Positions 1 to 6,145 of a stretch of DNA of 10,288 nucleotides are shown one piece after another. A model generated the notes under the pieces. It was given only the letters and a program-made list of their open reading frames with translations, did not search any database and was not told the origin of the DNA. Origin of the DNA: Nitrospiria bacterium (GTDB lineage: Bacteria; Nitrospirota; Nitrospiria; Nitrospirales; UBA8639); contig JAUIKP010000075.1 in NCBI GenBank assembly GCA_030430725.1, positions 1 through 10,288 of the forward strand, given 5' to 3'. The stretch's first letter is position 1. Every line of letters begins with the position of its first letter. The position numbers and the translations under genes were made by a program.

Positions 1-149
1 GAGGGTCCATGCCCAGAAAACAAGCGCACAAGGTTCAGATGCAATGCAGGAAATGGATACACAATGTGGTCGACGATCCGTAAATGACGACTGATTCGTC
101 CGGTTCCTGCAATGTCGTATTCACGTAAATGAAATAGAAAGGGCATTTT
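1..149. other. Leader upstream of the exported-protein gene
   Basis: No gene can be assigned here. All three forward frames stay open for the first 25 to 30 codons, so the tail of an upstream gene (for example one ending at TGA 92-94) cannot be excluded but has no recognisable content. The useful element is a ribosome-binding site, AAAGGG at 138-143, six bases before the ATG at 150. I see no convincing sigma-70 promoter. Confidence 0.4.
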
Positions 150-1112
150 ATGAAACTCAATGTGTTGTTTAATGTAGCGGTAATGCTAGGCATGGTGGCC
201 ATCAATTCATCAGCATGGGGACATAGTCCTAATGATGTCGGCGAAGGCGGTCTTCAATCCAAAGTTCGTGAAGCCGGTTTGATTATGTACGGTCAGGTTG
301 TTGATATCCAATATCGAAACTCAGAGCCCACGAAAGAGCAACCCCAGGGTCTTCCCCATACGTTTGTGACTTATCAGGTTCTGGAAGTTTTGAGAGGGGA
401 AGTCCCTGACAAAAAGGTCACCCTCCGAATTCCCGGTGGGGCCGATGGACAGGGTGGTGTCTATATGGTTTCGACCGCGCCTGCGTTTGCCCTTGGACAA
501 ACCGATGTGTTGTTCGTCAAAGGAGGAGAAATCGACGATTGTCAGTTGGTGGAATGTGTCGAAGGAAGATTTCGTATACATGAAAATCAGGTGTTGAATG
601 GTTGGGGAGTGCCGGTGGTGGAAGCCCACAAAACGTTACGCATTGGTGGAAAACCACGGTTCGATCTCAATGTCATGGAAATACCACGTCCTTCGTTTAA
701 AGCCTTGTTGGAACGACCTGATATGAGGGCCTATATCGATCGCGTGATCCGGGAGAGCCGACAGAGCATGAAAGAACTGCAGGCTCGTTATGAGCGGGAA
801 GCTCCCAAGGTCACGACGGTCAATCTGGGCAATCAGCTTCTGCCAATCCAAAAAGATGTCACCGAAGAATCAGAGGCTATTCCAATGGAAACCTACGGAG
901 AACCGCTGAGTCCCGAAGTATTTTTTGACGCCATACGCGAGTGGAGTAAGCAGGTGGGTAAACCCCAATCGCCGATAGTGATGGCTAATGCGAAAGAACG
1001 GTTTGAGGTACCTGACAATGAGGTCTTGGCTCTCGAGGCTAAGAATGAGGCAATACTTAAAATAAGCGATGAAGAGCGTTATGACATTCATGCTAAGGAG
1101 GGACTTCGATAA
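150..1112 (+). CDS. Exported protein of unknown function, partner of the downstream metalloprotease
   Basis: I do not recognise a named family. The 320-residue product begins with a typical Sec signal peptide (residues 1 to about 24: short basic start, hydrophobic core, small residues near AWG-HS), so it is probably periplasmic or secreted. Residues 40-125 look like a compact beta-rich domain: a GLIMYGQVVDI strand, then TYQVLEVLRGEVP (residues 74-86), a glycine-rich PGGADGQGG turn and FALGQTDVLFV. Such 'VLRG.P' domains occur in exported proteins and loosely recall the TIMP/NTR fold; that likeness is inference. A cysteine pair at 131 and 136 could form a disulfide. Residues 180-320 are charged and mostly helical, without membrane segments. 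The ATG at 150 is supported by AAAGGG six bases upstream and the immediate signal peptide. Its TAA overlaps the next ATG by one base, so the two proteins are probably made together and act together. Confidence 0.85.
   Translation: MKLNVLFNVAVMLGMVAINSSAWGHSPNDVGEGGLQSKVREAGLIMYGQVVDIQYRNSEPTKEQPQGLPHTFVTYQVLEVLRGEVPDKKVTLRIPGGADGQGGVYMVSTAPAFALGQTDVLFVKGGEIDDCQLVECVEGRFRIHENQVLNGWGVPVVEAHKTLRIGGKPRFDLNVMEIPRPSFKALLERPDMRAYIDRVIRESRQSMKELQARYEREAPKVTTVNLGNQLLPIQKDVTEESEAIPMETYGEPLSPEVFFDAIREWSKQVGKPQSPIVMANAKERFEVPDNEVLALEAKNEAILKISDEERYDIHAKEGLR
1095..1102 (+). promoter_or_regulatory. Ribosome-binding site of the metalloprotease gene
   Basis: AAGGAGGG lies nine bases before the ATG at 1112 and inside the end of the preceding gene. 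Together with the TAATG stop/start overlap it fixes the start and points to translational coupling. Confidence 0.8.
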
Positions 1113-2212
1113 TGAATAGGACAAAAATTTTCCTACCCATGATTTTCGTGGTGTTATGTAGTTCTCCCGCATTTTCAGCATCCTGGCTGGAATGTAATGG
1201 GGACAGTGGCAAGAAATTGCGTTGGGGAGGAAACTCCACGACAGCGCGGATCAATACCGGAAGTTTTCCGGCCGGGAGCGTCCTGCAGGCGGCTCAACGA
1301 GGTGTGAATATTACGAATACGAACCCCTCGCCGTTTACGATCAACCACACGACTGAAACCGGTGGGGTAGGGAGTGGCAATGGACAAAATGAAATTTGGG
1401 CCTCAAGTATTTCTCCTCCAGGAGAGGCACGCATGCGCTACCACTGCTACTGGTTATTCGGATGGCATTATGGGCTGGATGAAGTGGATATTGTGCTGGA
1501 TTCCACCGGGCGGTCCTGGACGACCTCTCAAAACAAAAGCGCGAATTTTACCTATACCGGCTCAAGCCGTCCCATCGATGCGGTCATTGTGCATGAGGCG
1601 GGACACTATCTTGGCCTGATGCATGTCAATTGGGAATACAATGTCATGGGTGACTCTTGGCGCCACCACCATACCAATGGGGGATCAGCTATCACGTATT
1701 TCGGGGAAGATGCTTCCCATGGGGCGCGGGTGCTGTATGGCTCACAAAGCTCCTCCTTTAACGATGTTTCCGCTTCGCACTGGCGAAGAACCGGAGCCAG
1801 CGGTGAGTATTCCAGTCATGGCCGGGTACGAGTCCGGAATAGCGCCAACACGGGGACGTTGCCGGGTATTACGATCGCCGGGGAACCGGGGTATCGGGTG
1901 AATCGAGGAAATGTGGTGCGGCCGGAATTTACGATCGAAAATAATGGGAAACAGACTCATGCCAACGTTACCTTCGGAATCTATGTCTCAACGAATGACT
2001 TTATTAGTTATGGCGATACTCGTATCGGTGGGGGAACTTTTGGCTCGATTCATCCTGCCGATGTATTAACCACCACGATTCCGGTGATTATCCCCAATTT
2101 TCTGAATGCGGGACAAAATTACTGGCTGGGAATTATCGTAGATGAGGACAATGATATCAATGAGGTGAATGGTTCAAATAATCGGGCATATATTCCCATC
2201 CGGGTTCAGTAA
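1112..2212 (+). CDS. Exported matrixin-type zinc metalloprotease with C-terminal CARDB-like domain
   Basis: Predicted secreted or periplasmic zinc endopeptidase of the metzincin clan. A signal peptide covers residues 1 to about 23 (cleavage near AFSA-SW). The catalytic domain carries the complete zinc motif HEAGHYLGLMH at residues 161-171: H161, H165 and H171 bind zinc and E162 is the general base. It is followed by a plausible Met-turn at M179 (YNVMG). I see no PRCGxPD cysteine switch, so latency, if any, is not controlled as in vertebrate matrix metalloproteases. After a linker, residues about 268-366 form an immunoglobulin-like CARDB-type domain: FTIENNGK, FGIYVSTN and the typical ending IVDEDNDINEVNGSNNRAYIPIRV is visible in residues 342-365. 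Such domains usually aid adhesion or substrate positioning. The substrate is unknown. It is translated with the exported protein encoded just upstream, which may be a chaperone, inhibitor or co-exported partner; that link is inference from the overlap. Confidence 0.9.
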   Translation: MNRTKIFLPMIFVVLCSSPAFSASWLECNGDSGKKLRWGGNSTTARINTGSFPAGSVLQAAQRGVNITNTNPSPFTINHTTETGGVGSGNGQNEIWASSISPPGEARMRYHCYWLFGWHYGLDEVDIVLDSTGRSWTTSQNKSANFTYTGSSRPIDAVIVHEAGHYLGLMHVNWEYNVMGDSWRHHHTNGGSAITYFGEDASHGARVLYGSQSSSFNDVSASHWRRTGASGEYSSHGRVRVRNSANTGTLPGITIAGEPGYRVNRGNVVRPEFTIENNGKQTHANVTFGIYVSTNDFISYGDTRIGGGTFGSIHPADVLTTTIPVIIPNFLNAGQNYWLGIIVDEDNDINEVNGSNNRAYIPIRVQ

Positions 2213-2245
2213 AAGGGATGAATGGGTAAATGAAGGATCCCAGTT

Positions 2246-2260
2246 CCACAGTGTCTGTGG
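2246..2260 (+). terminator. Weak hairpin, possible terminator of the protease operon
   Basis: CCACAG and CTGTGG are perfect complements around a TGT loop and are followed by TTTCT. It sits 34 bases after the protease stop codon, the expected place, but the stem is only six pairs and the T-run is short, so it may be a weak or Rho-assisted end. Confidence 0.35.
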
Positions 2261-2489
2261 TTTCTGACTCAATATAAAGGATTGAGCTGCGGGCGGATCC
2301 CCAAGCATGTTCAATTGGATGTCGACTTGGTCGCCGAGGCCGTCAGGATTCGAAAAATCTTGCACGGTCTCGGCTTTCAAGGTTGTTCACGTGGGCTTGT
2401 CAAAAGGTGTCAGTGTTCAGCATGGTCCGGAGAACCAGGCAGTCAACAGCAGGTTGATGAAAATCGGAGGTGGGTGAAAGCCCTGTCAC
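2261..2489. other. Intergenic stretch without a recognisable gene
   Basis: Short open frames exist on both strands, the longest forward one from 2282 to 2497, but none has a ribosome-binding site or recognisable protein sequence, and two forward frames are open over the same bases. I see nothing assignable. Confidence 0.4.
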
Positions 2490-2705
2490 TCAGTTAGAAA
2501 AATCCTGAAAGGGATAGTCTTGAAAGATCCGACGGGATGGGGTTTTCCATTTCTGAATGAAGGTAAGAAGTTCGAATGCAGTGGGATCCCCTAGGACGGC
2601 ACAGTCCACCTCCCCCTCTTGGTTTACTCTCCACACATAATCGCCTTCCCGAAGTAGGTACATTCCTTCTTCACATGATCGACTTATGGTCATTGTGTCG
2701 TCCAT
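2490..2705 (-). CDS. Small hypothetical protein, 71 residues
   Basis: Not recognised as a known family. The case for a real gene is a strong ribosome-binding site, AAAGGAG at 2715-2721 on this strand, exactly nine bases before the ATG at 2705, and a balanced acidic soluble composition. The middle reads EGMYLLREGDYVWRVNQEGE, followed by a run like VDCAVLGDPTAFELLTFIQKW, which alternates like beta-strands ending in a helix and recalls small DUF-type cytosolic proteins. There is no signal peptide, membrane segment or zinc motif; the two cysteines are far apart. It stands alone: the protease operon runs towards it from the left, and the region to the right is decayed. No promoter was identified with confidence, although the 100 bases upstream are very A/T-rich. 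It could be an orphan or a survivor of a degraded locus. Confidence 0.6.
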   Translation of the reverse strand: MDDTMTISRSCEEGMYLLREGDYVWRVNQEGEVDCAVLGDPTAFELLTFIQKWKTPSRRIFQDYPFQDFSN

Positions 2706-2714
2706 CTTTTGTTT

Positions 2715-2721
2715 CTCCTTT
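2715..2721 (-). promoter_or_regulatory. Ribosome-binding site of the 71-residue gene
   Basis: On the minus strand this reads AAAGGAG with a nine-base spacer to the ATG. It is the main evidence that the small gene is translated. Confidence 0.6.
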
Positions 2722-3185
2722 AGGAGCTGCAGGCCACAAAATTTGTAAAAAAAATTGGCTAGTAAAAATTGCAGACTTTTTTGATCACAAAAGATATCAG
2801 CCTAATAAAATGTTCACATCCAAATGAAGGAAAAAATCCAGTACCAAAAATCAGTTAAGAGATGTGAGCAATAAGTCATTCCACTTGACTGATTTAATAG
2901 GGAACATGCAAGTCGTGAGGGAAGGCATGGTATTGGATGGAGGGGATTTCTTTATGAGTGTTCATGCCTATGGTTTCCATAACCAATACAACGAAACCAA
3001 TCCCAACAGACTTACGCAACTGATAATGATGAGTAAAATCCCTTCCATGGTGTTGCCTCTCTAATAATTCAGTCGTCTGTTACCCGTTCCTGATTCCAAT
3101 GAATAGCAACCTTGATGCCGATGGCCATGATGTTACTGCCGACCAACCCTGAATGAAATCTAAGTAATGAATTTTTAAGAGAAAA
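2722..3185. other. A/T-rich gene-poor stretch with possible small minus-strand remnants
   Basis: No full gene is visible. Two minus-strand pieces deserve mention. A 26-codon frame at 2968-3048 starts with ATG, has AGAGAGG seven bases upstream and encodes a short strongly hydrophobic peptide (starts MEGILLIIISCVSLL, ends LYWLWKP) that could form one transmembrane helix. Just upstream on the same strand, an open frame ends at about 3075 with VAIHWNQERVTDD. They may be neighbouring small genes or remnants. A forward frame starting with GTG at 2864 overlaps them and has no convincing ribosome-binding site. Confidence 0.3.
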
Positions 3186-3546
3186 ATGAAAAGAGATTAC
3201 TCCATAGGTCTTGGAATACTTCGACTGGTATTACGTGGGGAAGTACCGAAAGAGGTACATGACGTAAACCTAGGGAGCAGATACGAATGGAAGCCTATTT
3301 TTATGGGGACGCTGGAAGGTAGGCAGGGGTTGTTCGGCTTGGACAAGGGATCGTCCCAGATCCTGTTTTTTTTTAGGGCAGACCTCTGAAATTTCCTTGG
3401 AACGACCAGCTACTAATCAGGCCTTTTGCCATTTGACGAATTTTTATTGTTTGAGGGGATACCCCTTACCCTTTGGAATGAAGTGGGAGGCAGAAGATAT
3501 GTCGTCACCAAACCACCATTGGTCCTTGATCCAAAATTTTTCTTAG
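3186..3546 (+). pseudogene. Frame-broken ORF at a nine-T run, possible decayed exported-protein paralogue
   Basis: From ATG 3186 the frame encodes about 62 residues (starting MKRDYSIGLG) as far as a run of nine T at 3366-3374, after which it stops at 3387-3389. Skipping one T opens a frame of 56 more codons ending at TAG 3544-3546, which would give about 118 residues in all. The first part contains LVLRGEVPKEVHDV, sharing the heptamer VLRGEVP with residues 80-86 of the exported protein at 150-1112, and later SSQILFF, comparable with the TDVLFV strand there. No signal peptide is encoded and the ribosome-binding site is weak (AAGAGA). This fits a truncated, frameshifted relative of that protein, but the match is short and 57 open codons can occur by chance. 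A homopolymer sequencing error is an alternative. Confidence 0.35.
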
Positions 3547-4073
3547 ATGTAAGTTTTTAGGAAATTATTTTTAATATGGTTAGATCTTAGGGGAAGGAAA
3601 TTTGTTGGAAGGTTTCTCTTTAAGCGGAAAGCTCAAGCCTTGTATTCATGAAAGGCAGAGCCGGGGGGACGGCTGGGGACATGCCTCAAGAACAGGTTTG
3701 AATGAATCCAGGTTGAGGGAGGTGAGATCTACTTTTTCAGGTCTTCTCCCTCCATGGGTCGTTTGTTTGAGTCTGGACTTGGGATGGACGAACGTTGACG
3801 GGGTTGTTGCTTTTCTTCGGGAATGGGTATTCGGGGTTCCCATTCTTCGACCAACCCTGCCGTTCCGCGTTGCCCCCAAGTTGACAGGTTAAAAGTAGAA
3901 TTTTTTCGTAGACCGGTGACCATGTGTACGTTCTCCAAATTGTGAAAGGTGGATAGGCCAAATAGGCGTCTAAATTGACTCTTTCTGTGGGGTTTTCCCT
4001 TCAAAAAGGATCATAAAATGGAGAATTTTAAAGGAAACCCCATATTTATAAATTAAACAGCAATTTAGATGCC
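3547..4073. other. Gene-free stretch
   Basis: Several overlapping open frames on both strands (3602-3892 forward; 3646-3879 and 3729-4004 reverse) cover the same bases and give low-complexity, proline/arginine-rich or otherwise unrecognisable products without ribosome-binding sites. An imperfect inverted repeat, GGGGTTTTCCCTT at 3989-4001 against AAAGGAAACCCC at 4030-4041, lies upstream of the mini-ORF at 4074; its role is unknown. Confidence 0.35.
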
Positions 4074-4217
4074 ATGTCAAAATCCGGCCTATATAATCAG
4101 GGATTCCAGCAAGGATTAGAACAATGGGGACAGGGTAGTACTGGTGCTCTCATGTCAGTGGGACTGTGTATGCTTGGGGAGGATGCATGTATCCATTTAG
4201 ATAAAGGAGTGTATTGA
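4074..4217 (+). CDS. Possible small protein, 47 residues
   Basis: A complete short frame from ATG 4074 to TGA 4215-4217. The peptide begins MSKSGLYNQGFQQGLEQWGQ and continues with an STGALMSVGLCMLGEDACIH segment, giving a polar glutamine/glycine-rich start and a short hydrophobic middle with two cysteines. I recognise no family. There is no good ribosome-binding site before this ATG, which is the main reason for low confidence. An excellent one (AAAGGAG, 4203-4209) lies inside its last codons and serves a second ATG at 4218 placed directly after its stop, so the arrangement looks like a two-gene unit whose second gene now ends after 14 codons. Confidence 0.3.
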   Translation: MSKSGLYNQGFQQGLEQWGQGSTGALMSVGLCMLGEDACIHLDKGVY

Positions 4218-4262
4218 ATGGGAAAATTTCTCGTATCACTGAAAAATAGAGGTCGCCTCTAG
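4203..4262 (+). pseudogene. Strong ribosome-binding site followed by a 14-codon gene stub
   Basis: AAAGGAG at 4203-4209 stands eight bases before ATG 4218. The frame encodes MGKFLVSLKNRGRL and then stops at TAG 4260-4262. The stop overlaps the end of the decayed receiver gene on the other strand, so the gene body may have been lost where the two decayed sequences meet. It could also be a genuine leader peptide, but nothing downstream on this strand looks regulated by it. Confidence 0.3.
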
Positions 4263-4684
4263 GGGCACATCCCAACAGAATTCCGCTTGCAGTTACTGTA
4301 GAACCCAATCCAACTTAAATCTTCTATTAAAAATTGATGATGTTCGGTCTGGAATTCCGTGGCGGTTTTGGATTTAGGCCAACACTCAGAGCCGCCAGCT
4401 GCGAAGATCCGGTCTGGATGAGTGATTGCAGATGGCGCCCTCATGAGAAAAATCGGGGTGCGCTGAGAGTTCTCCTGCGTTCGAAGTCGTTTGCAGGCTT
4501 GGAATCCATCAAGTCCAGACATTTTCACATCCATAAATATCAAGTCGGGTTGATCGCGTTTAAGTCCATTCTCGCCATCTTCTGCAGATACAACCTGATA
4601 ACCCTATTGTTCTAAGATATCTCCAAGGATCATCAAGTTATACATGGAATCATCTATGAGCAGTTTGGTGACAGAATGGGTCTG
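4259..4684 (-). pseudogene. Response regulator receiver domain, broken
   Basis: Read on the minus strand from 4684, the sequence is a recognisable CheY-type receiver domain. It runs TKLLIDDSMYNLMILGDILE, then an in-frame TAG (4604-4606), then GYQVVSAEDGENGLK, RDQPDLIFMDVKMSGLDGF, QACKRLRTQE and TPIFLM. The acidic pair (IDDS), the phospho-acceptor Asp (FMDVKMSG) and a late Lys (WPKS) are present. The conserved Thr/Ser after beta-4 is lost (FLMRAPS) and about four residues seem deleted between GLK and RDQP. After the stop an ATG at 4543 would yield only 94 residues without the first acidic pair, so the product cannot be a working receiver. No start codon is left: an in-frame TAA at 4685-4687 belongs to the edge of the inverted-repeat element, which abuts the domain and may have displaced the start. 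Such domains normally relay phosphate from a histidine kinase. Confidence 0.8.
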
Positions 4685-4686
4685 TT

Positions 4687-4823
4687 AAAAAAAGCCGCCA
4701 GCGGCGTTCCCTGCCTTCGCCGGAGCGGCTTCGCGCAGGCAGGTCGCCATTTTTCCGTGCTCATGTACTACGCCTACGCTCCGCGCGTAAAAACGGCTGC
4801 GGCCTTGCTGGACGGACTTTTTT
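4687..4823. repeat. Inverted-repeat element (MITE/REP-like), about 137 bp
   Basis: The ends are imperfect inverted repeats: AAAAAAAGCCGCCAGC at 4687-4702 against GCTGGACGGACTTTTTT at 4807-4823, whose complement matches with two single-base differences. Inside, CCTGCC (4710-4715) pairs with GGCAGG (4738-4743), and GCCG/CGGC around GAG (4719-4729) forms a further hairpin. The interior is GC-rich in an otherwise A/T-rich neighbourhood and encodes no protein. I see no target-site duplication. The outer sequences resemble, from memory, a dispersed palindromic repeat of Nitrospira genomes. It may be a non-autonomous mobile element, or a structured RNA or bidirectional terminator, since both ends carry A/T runs. 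Confidence 0.75.
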
Positions 4824-5344
4824 GAACCGACCCGGAGCCTTTGATGAGTCATCTCATTCTGGGAAAATTTGCCCTTGAAAATCTTTATTATTCAACACTC
4901 CCAGAACGATGTTGGATATTCTTTCGCCTGTGGTGAGGATACTGTCATGTTTATCCTGCCCTCTCCATTCCCCGTCGAAATGCCCCATTCATCTATACGA
5001 GGCAAGGGGAGCGCCCAATTGGTTGAACAGTATAACAAATTGAAATTGGACTGGTTTTAGACAATCCTTCCCAAAGGATCGAGTGTCGTGAGGGGTCTTA
5101 TGAGACAAAGACGTTGGGATAGGTGAGGTGTTTGAGACAAGTTTAAAAATCGCAATTGCGAGGAGAATTCCATTAACAAATTGGTGCTATCCGTCTATTC
5201 CGATTGATCACTAGGGCAAATGACTGAGAGACTTCCTGGTCAAAAATCAAAGACTTTCTTATAGAGTGAATTTCCCCAAAAAATGAAGAGGGTTTTTCGA
5301 ACGTTCATGGTAGGCTACCAGAGATCTTTTGAGTATAGGAGACC
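4824..5344. other. Gene-poor stretch with a possible histidine-kinase remnant
   Basis: No intact gene. On the minus strand, 4854-4988 is a 44-codon frame containing HDSILTTGERISNIVLGVLN, which resembles the second helix of a HisKA dimerisation domain (typical form: I..SGE.L..II.D.LD). Its position upstream of the receiver fragment fits a decayed hybrid kinase or a kinase/regulator pair, but it is short. A forward frame at 4869-5060 overlaps it and looks like a shadow. A small hairpin, ATCCTT-CCCA-AAGGAT at 5064-5079, lacks a T-run. AGGAG at 5337-5341 precedes the glycosyltransferase. Confidence 0.3.
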
Positions 5345-6145
5345 ATGACCCCAATGATCGAAAGAGATACGGAAACGGTTCAAAATGCATTGGGGCAAAA
5401 AATTCAGGTGGTGAGTATTGTTATTCCCGTCTACAACGAACGGAAAACCATTGAGACAATTATCGGTCGCGTGCAAAAGGTGGAAATTCCAAAAGAACTG
5501 ATCATTGTGGATGATGGGTCCACGGATGGAACTCGGGAATGGCTCTACGAACAGTTTGGTCAGGGAGCTAAAGAGGACGAAGAATGTCAGACAATAAGCT
5601 ATGAATCACGCACACATTCTTCTCAAGTCCGGGTATTGACTCACCAACACAATCAAGGAAAGGGGGCAGCCCTGAAAACGGGATTTCGTCATGTTCGAGG
5701 AAGCATTATCATCGTACAGGACGCCGATTTGGAATATAGTCCAGAGGATTATCATCGTCTGTTAGTGCCTGTGATAATTGGTCGGGCAGATGTTGTTTAC
5801 GGGTCCAGGTTTTTGGGGGGATGGAAAGGGAATTGGCCACTGGTCTCTTATCTGGGTAACAAGATTTTCACGGCGTTAACCAATGCTGCGACGGGTTTAT
5901 CGTTGACAGATGTATGGACCGGTTACAAAGTTTTTAAACAGGAAGTCTTGAACGATATCTCGCTCAAAGAATCAGGGTTTGAATTGGAATTGGAGCTCAC
6001 GCTGAAAGTGGCTCAGAAGAATTGGCGCGTGACAGAGGTGCCGATTTCTTATTTACCTAGAAGTAGAGCGGAAGGGAAAAAAATTGGTTGGAAAGATGGG
6101 ATTCAGTCCATTAAAACTCTCTATCGGTATTCCCACCCCTCATAA
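5345..6145 (+). CDS. Family 2 glycosyltransferase, polyprenyl-phosphate sugar synthase type
   Basis: Soluble GT-A enzyme of the DPM1/DPMS-like branch of GT2, which moves a sugar from a nucleotide donor to a polyprenyl phosphate at the cytoplasmic membrane face. Motifs in order: VIPVYNE (residues 26-32), VDDGSTDGT (55-63, nucleotide binding), NQGKGAALKTGF (103-114), QDADLEY (125-131, DxD metal site), VYGSRF (151-156), TDVWTGYKVF (188-197, acceptor loop) and the closing PRSRAEGKKIGWKDG. All key positions are intact. There is no C-terminal membrane segment, as in the short members. Residues about 70-93 form a charged insertion before the third strand. AGGAG at 5337-5341 lies only three bases from ATG 5345 and 12 from a second ATG at 5354, so the start is uncertain by three residues. 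The donor and acceptor cannot be told from sequence. It stands alone and converges with the glucan operon. Confidence 0.9.
   Translation: MTPMIERDTETVQNALGQKIQVVSIVIPVYNERKTIETIIGRVQKVEIPKELIIVDDGSTDGTREWLYEQFGQGAKEDEECQTISYESRTHSSQVRVLTHQHNQGKGAALKTGFRHVRGSIIIVQDADLEYSPEDYHRLLVPVIIGRADVVYGSRFLGGWKGNWPLVSYLGNKIFTALTNAATGLSLTDVWTGYKVFKQEVLNDISLKESGFELELELTLKVAQKNWRVTEVPISYLPRSRAEGKKIGWKDGIQSIKTLYRYSHPS

Noticed and set aside
2282..2497. Forward 71-codon frame, with GGTGGGTGAAAGCCC near its end recalling group II intron sequence
   Set aside because: No ribosome-binding site, a second forward frame is open over the same bases, and no domain V, reverse transcriptase or further intron structure is visible.
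2864..3064. Forward 66-codon frame starting with GTG
   Set aside because: No proper ribosome-binding site, no recognisable protein sequence, and an overlapping minus-strand frame has better signals.
3602..4004. Overlapping open frames on both strands
   Set aside because: Three mutually exclusive frames with unrecognisable, compositionally odd products and no start signals; best explained by chance openness.
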